NCBI GenBank assembly: GCA_937952235.1
Contig: CALFZM010000267.1
Location: 10,549-74,548, forward strand
DNA: 64,000 nt
Reading direction: 5' to 3'
DNA from: an uncultured Opitutia bacterium
GTDB lineage: Bacteria; Verrucomicrobiota; Verrucomicrobiia; Opitutales; Opitutaceae
Translations under genes and position numbers: made by a program
Notes under the pieces: model-generated
Told to the model about the DNA's origin: nothing
Seen by the model: the letters and a program-made list of their open reading frames with translations, nothing else
The model's database searches: none
Shown: positions 18,026-26,868 of the stretch, piece after piece
How the letters are laid out: every line of letters starts with the position of its first letter
Numbering within the stretch: the first letter of the stretch is position 1

Positions 18026-20353
18026 TTACGGCACCTCGTAGACCTCGACCAAGCCGATGCCGGAGCCGCCGACGCCGCTGACCTGCACGCTGTAGTTCCC
18101 GGCGGAGAGCGTGACGAGGAGCGCGGCGTCCTTGGAAGCGGAGGGAAGGGCAAACGCCCCGACCTGCGCGAAGGCCCCGCTCAATTCGTTCGTCCCGCCC
18201 CAGTCGTTGTTTTCGCCCATCTTGCTGGCCCCGGCAAACAGCGCGAGCTGCGGATCGGCGACGGCGCCGTCGACGCCGAACGCCGCCAGCCCCGGGCCGA
18301 CCGCGCGGATGAGCAGCTTCACGGGCGTGGCGCCGCCCACGACAAACCCCGCCGTGAGCCCGGTGCCGAGCTGCTTGAGCACGGAGACGTTCACCAGGCG
18401 CGGTGTCGTCGCGGTGAACGCCGCGGCGGGCGTCGCGTCGTAGAGTTCCGCGATGACCGCGCCCGCGCCGGTGCCGGAGACTTTGACGGAGTTGTCGCGG
18501 GAGGTGATCGTGGCGGTCGCGGCGGCATCGCGGGAGGTGGCACTCGCATACGCGAAGGCGCCGACGGCGGTCATCGCGTTGGCGAGTGCGGGCACGCCGC
18601 CCCAGTCGTTGTTTTCGCCGGTCTTGGCGGCGCCGGCGAAGAGCTCGAGCTTCGGGTCGGCGAGCGCGCCGGACACCCCGAGCGCGCCCAACGACGGGCC
18701 GGCCGCGCGCACGAGCAGGGGCTTGGCGCCGACGGTGCCCGTACCTCCGACGACATAGCCCATGGTGAACGCATCGTTGGCATCGGCGAGACCGGTGAGA
18801 ATGGAGAGGTTCACCAGGCGCCCGGAGCTGCTGACCGGGCCAACCGAGAGCGTGGCGGGCTCACTGGTCGTGGGGCCTGCGGCGTTGGTGACCACCAACT
18901 GATAGTTGCCCGCGCTCGCGGCGGTGACGTTGGCGAGGCTGAGCGTCGCGCCAGTCGCACCGGGGATCGCCACTCCGTCCTTCATCCACTGGTAGGTGGG
19001 CGAGGTCACGCTGGTGACGGGCGGGGCGAGGATGACGCTGGTGCCGGTGCCGACATTCCGGGAGGCGAGAGAGCCAATTTCCGGACGAGCGGTGGCGAAC
19101 AGATTGCCGGCGGGAGGATTGAGCGTGCTCAGGATGGGATTGAGGGCGGCCTGGACGTCTCGCTCCATGCTGCCGGGATCAGCCGTCGCCGTGTTGAAGA
19201 GGAGCATATAAGTCACGCCGTTGCGTTGCCTCACCATGAAAGACTTGGCGCCGGGCAGGGAACCTTCGTGGGTCCACGAGGCGTTGGTGCCGAGACCGTT
19301 CGTGAAGTTGAACACCTCGATGCCACTGGCATAGTGCTGACCGGAAGGGTAGGCGGTGATGACGTTCGCAGGCGGCGGAGTCGTCCATTGGACGAGTGAG
19401 GCCGGCGTGAGGATTTCCGCGGGACCCCGGTTGCTCCCGTCAAGGGCACAGAGCATCCGGACGTAATCCACGGCCGAGGAGGTCCACCCGCCGCTGCCGA
19501 GGCGCACCTCCAGCGACAAGCCGCCGTAAGGATAGGGCACGAGTGCCGCGGTCGGTGGGAACACCGAACGCACGAGCGGGGCACCGGGGTAGTCGTAGTA
19601 ACGCACCTCCCCCGGGTGCCGATCGGCCAGCAACGAGCGACCGGGGAGCAGGCGCGTGACGCCGGCCTTGGCGAGAATGGCCGAGCGCGTGAAATCGGCG
19701 TAGGTCTGGCCGCTGGCCTTGGCGATGACGGCCTCCAGCACGCCGTAGCCGAAGTTGCTGTAGGCCTGCCTCGTGCCCGGATCGTAATCGAGGCGCTGCC
19801 CGATGACGTAGCGAATGGTGGCGGTCAGGTCGCCAGGAGAGGCCAGCCCGGAAGCGGCGGCGATCGCCGCGGTTTGCGCCATGTAGTCGGGGCTGATCGT
19901 CCGGTCCCAGCCGCCGGTATGCTGGAGCAGGTGCTGGACGGTGATATTCTGCACCCGAGGGTCGACGTTGGTCGCGCTCGGGAAGGCGGTGAGCCCGAGA
20001 TAGGGAAACACCTTGAGGTCGAGGGTCAGCCTGCCCTGTTCGAGCAGGACCAGGGTGGCCAGGGCGGTGAGCGGCTTGGACGTGCTGGCGATGCGAAAGA
20101 GCGAATCGGGCTGCACCGGAGTGCCCGCCTCCCGGTCGGCGAGACCATAGCCACGCGCGAGCATGAGCCGCCCGTTGAAGGACACCGCGAGCTGGGCTCC
20201 CGGGCTGCTGAAACGCGCCATCAGGCCCAGCACCGCAGGGTCGAAGCGCTCCATGCCGGGCAGCGCGGGCCCGGTGATGGTGGGAGTTTGCGCGGGAAGC
20301 GGGGCAAGGCCGATCAGCAGCGCGAGTCCGGCCGGGCGTAGGAAGGAATTCAT
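18026..20353 (-). CDS. Secreted beta-lactamase-fold serine hydrolase with Ig-like and verrucomicrobial C-terminal repeats
   Basis: A 775-residue secreted protein with a signal peptide (LLIGLAPLPAQ). Residues ~35-400 are a class C beta-lactamase/DD-peptidase-type serine hydrolase: nucleophile motif S90-T-S-K93, YSN near residue 208 (TRQAYSNFGYG), and HEGSLPG as the third motif. Residues ~430-510 form an Ig-like domain (YQWMKDGVAIPGATGATLSL). The C-terminal ~265 residues contain two ~115-residue copies of a module with RLVN-S-L, GFVVGG, LLIRA-GP-L, F-GA-K-GENNDWGG and a closing ...VEVYEVP. Such modules are typical of large secreted Verrucomicrobia proteins. It is divergent from the sigma factor. 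It may be an esterase or a peptidase; the substrate is unknown. Confidence 0.9.
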   Translation of the reverse strand: MNSFLRPAGLALLIGLAPLPAQTPTITGPALPGMERFDPAVLGLMARFSSPGAQLAVSFNGRLMLARGYGLADREAGTPVQPDSLFRIASTSKPLTALATLVLLEQGRLTLDLKVFPYLGLTAFPSATNVDPRVQNITVQHLLQHTGGWDRTISPDYMAQTAAIAAASGLASPGDLTATIRYVIGQRLDYDPGTRQAYSNFGYGVLEAVIAKASGQTYADFTRSAILAKAGVTRLLPGRSLLADRHPGEVRYYDYPGAPLVRSVFPPTAALVPYPYGGLSLEVRLGSGGWTSSAVDYVRMLCALDGSNRGPAEILTPASLVQWTTPPPANVITAYPSGQHYASGIEVFNFTNGLGTNASWTHEGSLPGAKSFMVRQRNGVTYMLLFNTATADPGSMERDVQAALNPILSTLNPPAGNLFATARPEIGSLASRNVGTGTSVILAPPVTSVTSPTYQWMKDGVAIPGATGATLSLANVTAASAGNYQLVVTNAAGPTTSEPATLSVGPVSSSGRLVNLSILTGLADANDAFTMGYVVGGTGTVGAKPLLVRAAGPSLGALGVSGALADPKLELFAGAAKTGENNDWGGVPALANAMTAVGAFAYASATSRDAAATATITSRDNSVKVSGTGAGAVIAELYDATPAAAFTATTPRLVNVSVLKQLGTGLTAGFVVGGATPVKLLIRAVGPGLAAFGVDGAVADPQLALFAGASKMGENNDWGGTNELSGAFAQVGAFALPSASKDAALLVTLSAGNYSVQVSGVGGSGIGLVEVYEVP

Positions 20354-20543
20354 GGCAGCGAAAAGGTGCGGGCGCGAGCCGACGAAGGGCAGGCGCGTCC
20401 GAGCTTTCTTCCCGATGCGCGGGCCCGGGTTTCAGGAAATCTCGCCGTTGCCGGCGCCTTGCGGAAACGGCGCGCGGAGCGGGCGCACACGGCGGCGACA
20501 TCCCGTACAGGCCAGGCGGGATTTGGGCTCGCATCACCTCGCG

Positions 20544-21308
20544 GTGGAAAAATATCCCTGGGGCGTGCAGTTTCCGACCACGCGCTGGGATGAACTCGCG
20601 ATGGCATCGCTTCATGGCGACGCGGAGTCGCGCCGCGCGCTCGACGAATTCTGCCGTCGTTACTGGGGGCCGGTGAACAAGTTCATCCGGCGCCAGGGCC
20701 ATTCCGAAACCGAGGCGGCCGATCTCACGCAGGAGTTCTTCCTGAACTTCCTCGAGGCGCGCTCGTGGCGCCGCGCGGATCCGCAGCAGGGCAAGTTCCG
20801 CACGTTCCTGCTCGGCGCGCTGGTGCACCGCCTTGCCAAGGCCCGTGCGCACCGCGACCGGCTGAAGCGCGGCGGAGGCACCGAGATCGTCGGCTTCGAG
20901 GAGTCGGCCGGCCCGCGCGACGGGGAGGCGGGCATGCCCACCGTGGCACCCGCGGAAGCGGAGCACTTCGATCGGGAATGGGCGCTCGAGATTCTGGGTT
21001 CGGCGCTCACCGAGGTGCGTGCCGACTACGCGGCGCGGGACAAGCTGCGGCTCTATGAGGCGCTGAAATGCTACCTTGGCACGCAGCCGACCGCTCCGGC
21101 GTATGAATCGGTGGCGGCAGAGCTGGGCCTCGCGCTTGCGGCCTTGAAAACGGAGGTCTTCCGCATGCGCCAGGCGTTTCGCACCGCCCTGCACCGCGAG
21201 ATCGGCCGCACGGTGAACGATCCGAGGCAGGTGCAGGACGAGCTGCGCTACCTGCGCAACGTGATGGCCAGCCAGCTGCCGGGCATGCGCGGATCGGACG
21301 AAACCTGA
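20544..21308 (+). CDS. ECF-like sigma-70 family factor paired with a protein kinase
   Basis: A 254-residue sigma factor of the large, kinase-linked type common in Verrucomicrobia and Planctomycetes. Region 2 shows FPTTRWDELAMASLHGD, ALDEFCRRYWGPVNKFIRRQ and SETEAADLTQEFFLNFLEAR; GKFRTFLLGALVHRLAKARA follows, then RLKRGGG. Region 4 lies near the end (YESVAAELGLALAALKTEVF then RMRQAFRTALHREIG), with a helix-turn-helix for the -35 element. The GTG at 20544 gives the usual N-terminus; an in-frame ATG at 20352 would overlap the divergent hydrolase start and add an arginine-rich leader. Its stop is one base from the start of the kinase gene, so the two are co-transcribed. The kinase may control it, by analogy with ECF-kinase pairs. 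No anti-sigma gene is present. Confidence 0.88.
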   Translation: MEKYPWGVQFPTTRWDELAMASLHGDAESRRALDEFCRRYWGPVNKFIRRQGHSETEAADLTQEFFLNFLEARSWRRADPQQGKFRTFLLGALVHRLAKARAHRDRLKRGGGTEIVGFEESAGPRDGEAGMPTVAPAEAEHFDREWALEILGSALTEVRADYAARDKLRLYEALKCYLGTQPTAPAYESVAAELGLALAALKTEVFRMRQAFRTALHREIGRTVNDPRQVQDELRYLRNVMASQLPGMRGSDET

Positions 21309-21309
21309 A

Positions 21310-24300
21310 GTGCTGAAACGGGAAGAACTCCTGCGCGGAGGGTTCCGGCCAACGCCGCGCCGACCGCAAATGCCCGCCATGCCGCGCGAGAACTCTTTCC
21401 CCGCCTGCACCCAATGCGGCTGCACCGTGAGCACGGCCGAGACCGAATTCCTCTGCCCGGTCTGCCTCTTCGACGGCCTGGACCTGCCCGAGGAATCCGA
21501 CGCGGCCGCGGCGCTGACTCCAACCCCCGAACGTCCGCGTTCGCTCCTGCCCATCCAGGGTCACACCGTGGTGGCCGAGCTTGCGCGGGGCGGGATGGGC
21601 GTGGTCTATCGCGCGCGCCAGTGGGAGCCGGAACGCGAGGTCGCGCTCAAGATGCTGCTCCCGTTCTCCGCCGCGTCGGCCGACATGCGCGCGCGCTTCC
21701 AGCGCGAGGCGCAGGCGCTCAGCGCGCTCGAGCACCCTGCCATCCTGCCGATCTACGGCATGGGCGAGCACGACGGGCTGCCCTGGTTCACGATGAAGCT
21801 CGCGACCGGCGGCAACCTCGCCGAGCGCGTGTCGGCTCTGCGCGGCCGGTGGCGCGAGATCGCCGCGCTCGTGGGAACCCTGGCCGACGCCGTGCAGTTC
21901 GCGCACGACCGCGGCGTGCTGCACCGCGACCTCAAACCGGGCAACATTCTCTTCGATGAGGCGGGCCAGCCGTACGTCGCGGACTTCGGGCTGGCGAAAC
22001 TGATCCACGAGGATGCCGCGCACACGCAGACCGCACTGGCGCTCGGCACACCCACCTACCTCGCACCCGAAGTCGCCGCGAGCTCGGCGCACCGCGGCAC
22101 GGTGGCAAGCGATGTCTACAGCCTCGGCGCGGTGCTCTTCGAGCTGCTGGCCGGACACCCGCCGTTCCAGGCGGACGGCCTGCCCGCGCTGCTCGCGCGC
22201 ATCGTGTCGGAGGAGGCGCGGTTTCCCGACGCGGTGGCGGCCGCCGCGATCCCGCGCGATCTCCGCGTGATCGCGCTCCGCTGCCTCGCAAAGAATCCCG
22301 CGCACCGGTACGCCAGCGCGCGGGAGCTGGCGGAGGAGCTGCGCCGCTATCTGGGAGGCGAGCCGATCCTGGCCCGGCCCGTGGGCGCGGGGGAAAGACT
22401 GTGGCGCTGGTCGCGCCGCCAGCCGGCGTTGGCGACGGCCCTGGCCGCCTGTGTCGTGATCGCCATCGCCGGCGCCGCGGGCGTCTGGCGCCAGCTAAGG
22501 CAGACCGAAGCCGCGCGGGCCGTTGCGGTCCAGAAGACCGAAGCGGAGCAAGCGCAGCGAGTCCGGGCGGAGACGGCCCAGCGCCAGGCGGAGCAGAGCG
22601 AGCGGGTGATGCGGCAGAATCTCTATGCCGCCGACATGCTCGCGGTGCAGCGGGCGCTCGCCGAGCACGACCTCGGCACCGCGCGGCTGTTGCTCGAAAC
22701 CCATCGGCCGCCCGCCGGCCAGCCGGACCTGCGCGGCTTCGAGTGGCGGTATTTCTGGGGGCGGGCCCAGCCGGGAAACTTCCTGACGCTTGCGCACGAA
22801 GGCCACGAGGTGAGCGCACTCGCGTTTTCCCCCGACGGTGCGTCGCTGGCGTATGCGAGCCGGCAGGTCATGGTGCATGACACGGCGACGTTCCAGCTCC
22901 AGGCGCGCATCCCCATGCCCAGCACCCAGTCGTTCGCGTTCGTGCCCGGGATGAAGCACGTGATGTTCCTGGGCAATCGCGAGCACGATGTGCATATCTG
23001 GGCGGCGAACGCCCCCAACCCGTTCCAGATCGTCAGGCCGCGAGTGGGACGCTGGCCCAACGTCGCGATCCGGCCGGCGGTCGGCCCGCTCGTGCTCGCG
23101 GTCGGAACTCACCCCAACTTCACCACGAACACCGAGGGCCGGACGGTGATCTTCACCATCAATCACCCGCGCGAACTCACCACGGGCGGACGGCGGCAGG
23201 TCCTGCCGGACGCGGGCGGCGTGGTCGCGTTTTCGCCGGATGGCCGGCTGCTCGCGACCGGATCGTGGCAGGGCAAGATCACGCTCTGGGAGCCGCTGAC
23301 CGGCGCGGCGGTGAAGACGCTGGGCAACGCCCGCCGCGTCATCAGTCTTCGGTTTTCGCCGGACGGGCGGACCTTGGTCGCGTGCAGCCACGACGACAGC
23401 GCATGGCTGTTCGACGTCGAGAGCGGCACGCAACGCCCCGTCGCTCGCGCGCACGCCGGCCGGGTGGTCGACGCCGAGATTTCTCCGGATGGCCGGACCC
23501 TCGCCACCGGCGCAACCGATCAGACGGTGCGGCTCTGGGACATGGCGACCGGGCGGGAAACCGCCCGCTTTGCCGGCCATAGCTACACGGTGTCGCGCGT
23601 CGCGTGGTCTCCGGACGGGAACGTCCTCGCGAGCGGCGGGCAGGACGGCACCGTGCGACTCTGGCGGGTGGACGGCACCGCCGCCGCGGAGGAGGAGCCG
23701 ATTCCAGGACACAGTTCCCGGCGCATGTTTGCACCTGACGGTCGGCGATGGGTGGTGAGCCATCCCGACGGCAAGACCGCGCTGCACGGCTACCCCAACC
23801 TCGAGCGAATCGCGGGCCCGAACGAGCTGGGTCGACCGGTGGGATTTGGCCGCAGGGAGGGCGAAAGCGCTTTCTTCACTCTGCGGACGAAGCGGGATAA
23901 CGACTCCGAACTCGCCCGCTGGGCGTCGACCGACTTGCGCGCGCTCGGCGCCACGCCGTTGGCCGGAGCGGAGATGCCGCTGCTGTCACCGGTCCTTTCC
24001 GCGGATGGCGGCAGATTCGCCGCGGGCCTGGGCCGGGGAGAAATCGGCCTTTGGGATCTTTCATCGCCCCAGCACGCCCTGCAGCGCTTGCAGCTGCCGG
24101 TCCCTCAGGCCAGCACGACTCTGGCATTGGAGTTCTCGCCCGACGGCCGCCGGCTCGCCGCAAGCTTCATGGACTCGACCAGCGTTTACCTCTGGGAAAT
24201 CGCCGGCACGCCGGGCTACCGCGAGCTGACCGGACACAAAGGCTTCGTGACGCACCTGCTTTTCACCGCGGACGGCCAGACTTTGGCGAGCGCTGATGGC

Positions 24301-24639
24301 GATAAGGTGATCAAGCTCTGGTCCGTCGCCGACGGAAAGGAAACGGGTTCGCTTCTGGGCCATCGGTTAGGCGTGCTCGGCCTCGATATTTCTTCGGATG
24401 GGAGAACGGTGGCGTCGGTCTCCGGCGATCAAACGCTCCGGCTGTGGAATCTCGCGACCCGCCGCGAAGTGGCCCGCTTCGAACTACCGGTCCCGGCCCA
24501 TACGGTCGCGTTTGCGCCCGATGGCACCGGCCTGCTCTACGAGCGGCGCGACTCTGACTCGCCGCGGATACTCATCCACCGGGCCCCCGGTCTGCGCGCA
24601 ACGGATACCGGCCCGTCGCCAAGCCCGGGCGCGCCGTAG
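21310..24639 (+). CDS. Serine/threonine protein kinase with transmembrane segment and WD40 propellers
   Basis: A 1109-residue membrane kinase. Two CxxC pairs near residues 33-52 (CTQC, CPVC) suggest a small zinc ribbon. The kinase domain (~80-345) has the glycine loop ARGGMGVVYRARQ, ATP-binding Lys in VALKMLL, catalytic HRDLKPGNILF (~205), DFGLAKL and TPTYLAPEVA, so it should be active. A single membrane helix follows at ~373-393 (ALATALAACVVIAIAGAAGVW) and then a charged coiled coil (~395-440). Residues ~490-1095 carry at least ten WD40-like blades (FSPDGR-LA-G and L-D-A pattern, for example ATGATDQTVRLWDMATGRE), probably two propellers outside the cytoplasm. The GTG start at 21310 is one base after the sigma factor stop. 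The output is probably the sigma factor; the signal is unknown. Confidence 0.92.
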   Translation: MLKREELLRGGFRPTPRRPQMPAMPRENSFPACTQCGCTVSTAETEFLCPVCLFDGLDLPEESDAAAALTPTPERPRSLLPIQGHTVVAELARGGMGVVYRARQWEPEREVALKMLLPFSAASADMRARFQREAQALSALEHPAILPIYGMGEHDGLPWFTMKLATGGNLAERVSALRGRWREIAALVGTLADAVQFAHDRGVLHRDLKPGNILFDEAGQPYVADFGLAKLIHEDAAHTQTALALGTPTYLAPEVAASSAHRGTVASDVYSLGAVLFELLAGHPPFQADGLPALLARIVSEEARFPDAVAAAAIPRDLRVIALRCLAKNPAHRYASARELAEELRRYLGGEPILARPVGAGERLWRWSRRQPALATALAACVVIAIAGAAGVWRQLRQTEAARAVAVQKTEAEQAQRVRAETAQRQAEQSERVMRQNLYAADMLAVQRALAEHDLGTARLLLETHRPPAGQPDLRGFEWRYFWGRAQPGNFLTLAHEGHEVSALAFSPDGASLAYASRQVMVHDTATFQLQARIPMPSTQSFAFVPGMKHVMFLGNREHDVHIWAANAPNPFQIVRPRVGRWPNVAIRPAVGPLVLAVGTHPNFTTNTEGRTVIFTINHPRELTTGGRRQVLPDAGGVVAFSPDGRLLATGSWQGKITLWEPLTGAAVKTLGNARRVISLRFSPDGRTLVACSHDDSAWLFDVESGTQRPVARAHAGRVVDAEISPDGRTLATGATDQTVRLWDMATGRETARFAGHSYTVSRVAWSPDGNVLASGGQDGTVRLWRVDGTAAAEEEPIPGHSSRRMFAPDGRRWVVSHPDGKTALHGYPNLERIAGPNELGRPVGFGRREGESAFFTLRTKRDNDSELARWASTDLRALGATPLAGAEMPLLSPVLSADGGRFAAGLGRGEIGLWDLSSPQHALQRLQLPVPQASTTLALEFSPDGRRLAASFMDSTSVYLWEIAGTPGYRELTGHKGFVTHLLFTADGQTLASADGDKVIKLWSVADGKETGSLLGHRLGVLGLDISSDGRTVASVSGDQTLRLWNLATRREVARFELPVPAHTVAFAPDGTGLLYERRDSDSPRILIHRAPGLRATDTGPSPSPGAP

Positions 24640-24678
24640 TGCGTCGGAGAACCATCGAGCCTGAGGTGTTATCCTTCT

Positions 24679-24758
24679 TTCTGCGAGCAGAACGCGAGAT
24701 GACGCCCTCGGCTTCTCTTGTTCGATCAAGTCTCGCGCGAAGACGCAGAGGCGCTGAG
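24679..24758 (+). repeat. 80-bp dispersed repeat D, copy 2
   Basis: This copy matches 17810-17889 with four mismatches and is in the same orientation. It lies between the convergent kinase and deacetylase-GDPD genes. GAGCCTGAGGTG just upstream (24659) looks like a half of palindromic repeat F, so the D and F elements tend to occur together. Confidence 0.8.
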
Positions 24759-24812
24759 AGCCAGAAAAACCAGTCCTTCTCCGCGCCTCCGCTGCTCCGC
24801 GCGAGCCATCTG

Positions 24813-26447
24813 TCAGGGCAGCGCCTTGCCGAAGAAGTCCTGGTACGCGGAGTCGATCTGGAATCCCTCGACCCCGATCCGCCGCAGTGCCTCCACGTCG
24901 CGTTTCGCCTGCGCCCGCTCCGAATCGTTCTCGTACCGGAACAGGTTGATGGCTGGAAACACGAGGGCACCGGCGCGCTGCAACTTCGGGATCATCTCCG
25001 GCGGCAGCCACGCGGGAATTCCGAACCAGTGGCGGCCCGCCAGCGCCAGAGTCTCCCCGGCCTTGGTCCGCTCCAGTTCCTCGGGGCTCACGGGCACCAG
25101 CGCGACGTCGCCCAGCTCCGCCCGCACCAGCGGATGGCCGGAGATCGCCACGGTGGATTTTTCGAGCCCGTGCTTTCGCACGAGGGTCGCGACCTTTCGC
25201 AGCAACTCGACCTGCGGCGAATCCTTCAGGTCGAGCATCACGCCGAGATGGAGCTGGCGGCAGAGCAGGAGCGCCTGCTCGAGACCGGCGACCGGCTCGC
25301 CGTTCCGGCGGAAACGCAACGCGCGCACCTCCGCTTCGGTGAGCGCGCTGACGGGGCCGTCGTGTCCGGTGGCTGCGCGCAGGTTTGCATCATGGAACAG
25401 CATGGGCGCGCCGTCCTTCGTCGCGCGCACGTCGAGTTCGACCATGTCGTAGCCGTGGCGCGCCGCCTCGCGGATCGCCGCCAGCGACGCTTCGGGAACC
25501 CGGCTCGACACGACGCCGCCGCGATGGGCGATCAGCAACGGACGCCGGGCGCGGACTTTCGCCGCGTCGCGCACGTCGATGAGTTCCTTGTCGCTGCTGT
25601 ACACCGGCGCGGCCGCGGCGGCGCGGCGGCGCGACTCCATCGGTGCGAGCGGGTCGGCCGGCACGGGCCGGCCGTCGATCAGCCGCGCCACGTCGCGCAG
25701 CGCGATCACCTGAAAGCCCTCGCGATGCAGCCAGCCCATGTACTCCTCGAAGCGCTCGCGCGGCGTGTTCACCCACGGATGCTCGCCATCCGGCACCCCG
25801 TGAAACTGGAGCACGGGAATCCTTCCCGGGCCGCCGCGCGCGACCGCCCGCTGCAGGTCCGAGAGAGTCCAATCCGGCCGGGCGTCGCCCGTCGTGGGAA
25901 TCAGGAGGGGATGATCGACTCCGGGCTCGAATGCGACTCCACCGCCGAGCGCATAGGGCCCCTCCCGCTCGCCGCCGCGGCGGGCGAACCGGATCCCGGC
26001 CTGCGCGAGGACGGGCAGCGCTGCCGGGTGGAAGCGATTCCCCGGCCAGGCGAAACTCACGGGCACCGGGATCCCATGGGCACGACACTGCGCGGCGATC
26101 GCCTCGAGTTGTTCGGCGAGTCGCGGCAAGGTGCGCTCGGTGATGCCCAGGTGATCGCGCGTGTGGTTCCCGATCTCGAAACCGTCCCGGTGCAGCTCCG
26201 CGATCTGCTCCCAGGTCATGTAGTCCCGCTTGTTGGTCCGGAACGTGAATCCCTCGGTGATGAAGAAGGTGGCCCCAAAGCCGTAGCGCTTCAGCAGCGG
26301 CGCCGCGACGGCGTGGTGCGAGGCGGAGGAGTCGTCGAACGTCAGCACGACGAGTCTGGGCGGAGGCGATTCGGCCGCGCGCGCGGAAGCCAGCAGCGAC
26401 GAAACGGCAATCAGGCAAGCGACGGGACGCGCGAACGAGGACTTCAT
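24813..26447 (-). CDS. Secreted polysaccharide deacetylase fused to a glycerophosphodiester phosphodiesterase domain
   Basis: A 544-residue secreted protein (signal peptide MKSSFARPVACLIAVSSLL ending ASARA) with two enzyme domains. Residues ~30-250 form a NodB-type carbohydrate esterase 4 domain with RLVVLTFDDSSASH (catalytic and metal-binding Asp), GNHTRDHLG (HxxxH zinc ligands), FAWPGNRF and the late LQFHGV. Residues ~300-544 form a GDPD-type TIM barrel with LLIAHRGGVVSSRVPEASLA, YDMVELDVRATKDGAPMLFHD and VMLDLKDSPQVELL, that is HR, ExD and the downstream His. The ATG at 26447 is chosen for the signal peptide. It may act on a glycan substituted with glycerophosphate, but this is only suggested by the fusion. 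Confidence 0.9.
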   Translation of the reverse strand: MKSSFARPVACLIAVSSLLASARAAESPPPRLVVLTFDDSSASHHAVAAPLLKRYGFGATFFITEGFTFRTNKRDYMTWEQIAELHRDGFEIGNHTRDHLGITERTLPRLAEQLEAIAAQCRAHGIPVPVSFAWPGNRFHPAALPVLAQAGIRFARRGGEREGPYALGGGVAFEPGVDHPLLIPTTGDARPDWTLSDLQRAVARGGPGRIPVLQFHGVPDGEHPWVNTPRERFEEYMGWLHREGFQVIALRDVARLIDGRPVPADPLAPMESRRRAAAAAPVYSSDKELIDVRDAAKVRARRPLLIAHRGGVVSSRVPEASLAAIREAARHGYDMVELDVRATKDGAPMLFHDANLRAATGHDGPVSALTEAEVRALRFRRNGEPVAGLEQALLLCRQLHLGVMLDLKDSPQVELLRKVATLVRKHGLEKSTVAISGHPLVRAELGDVALVPVSPEELERTKAGETLALAGRHWFGIPAWLPPEMIPKLQRAGALVFPAINLFRYENDSERAQAKRDVEALRRIGVEGFQIDSAYQDFFGKALP

Positions 26448-26631
26448 CTCGCGGAGAAAAAGCGGGGCGGTCGCGCGGCGCGAGCCTGCGTATCCCGTCA
26501 CCGCGCCTGCCTGGCCCGCGGTGCCAGCCAGGCGCAGGGGATGTCCACGCCGACGCCAGATAGCAGGAACAGGGGGTAAGCCAGAATGGGCTGAATTCCT
26601 TCAGCCAGGTCCTCTACTGAGGTCTGAGCCA

Positions 26632-26779
26632 ACTCATGCTGTTGGCCTTCAAATAAGCCGTGAAGACGGCTGCACCAAAAGAGGGAGCGGCTTGTCCTCG
26701 AGCCGCTGCGCACCGGTCCTTCGCACGTCAGCCGCCTGGGGACAGGCGGCTCCACCGCAACGGCATCGGTCCGGCTCAG
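26632..26779 (+). repeat. 148-bp dispersed repeat, copy C
   Basis: This copy has the same length and orientation as copy A (6510-6657), with most positions identical, including the opening ACTCATGC and the closing CCGGCT. The perfect hairpin AGCCGCCTG/CAGGCGGCT lies at 26730-26751. It is 89 bp downstream of the DUF1592 stop. Confidence 0.85.
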
Positions 26780-26852
26780 TTCTCACCTTTCGCCTTCAGG
26801 CACCGGACTGGGGGCGACGGTTGCTAACGGTCACGAGGTGAGGCCTGAAGGG
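26780..26852. repeat. Palindromic repeat F, copy 3
   Basis: Split inverted arms CTCACCT (26782-26788) / AGGTGAG (26836-26842) and CTTCAGGC (26794-26801) / GCCTGAAG (26843-26850). It abuts repeat copy C exactly, as copy 1 nearly abuts copy B, and lies 16 bp after the DUF1592 stop. Confidence 0.6.
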
Positions 26853-26868
26853 TTCACTTTCTTCCCGG

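Larger units (their letters stand above)
26448..26868. other. 421-bp intergenic region filled with repeats
   Basis: This lies between the start of the deacetylase-GDPD gene and the end of the DUF1592 gene, both minus. From 26632 on it consists of the 148-bp repeat copy C and palindromic repeat F copy 3. The part from 26448 to 26631 should hold the promoter of the deacetylase gene, but no clear -35/-10 pair or gene was recognised. Short frames across the repeats are not credible genes. Confidence 0.7.

Noticed and set aside
26498..26755. Short frames across the 148-bp repeats (also at 6532-6700 and 16258-16533) that share sequence.
   Set aside because: Their similarity is that of the DNA repeat, in several frames and strands. 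No start context or protein features support them.
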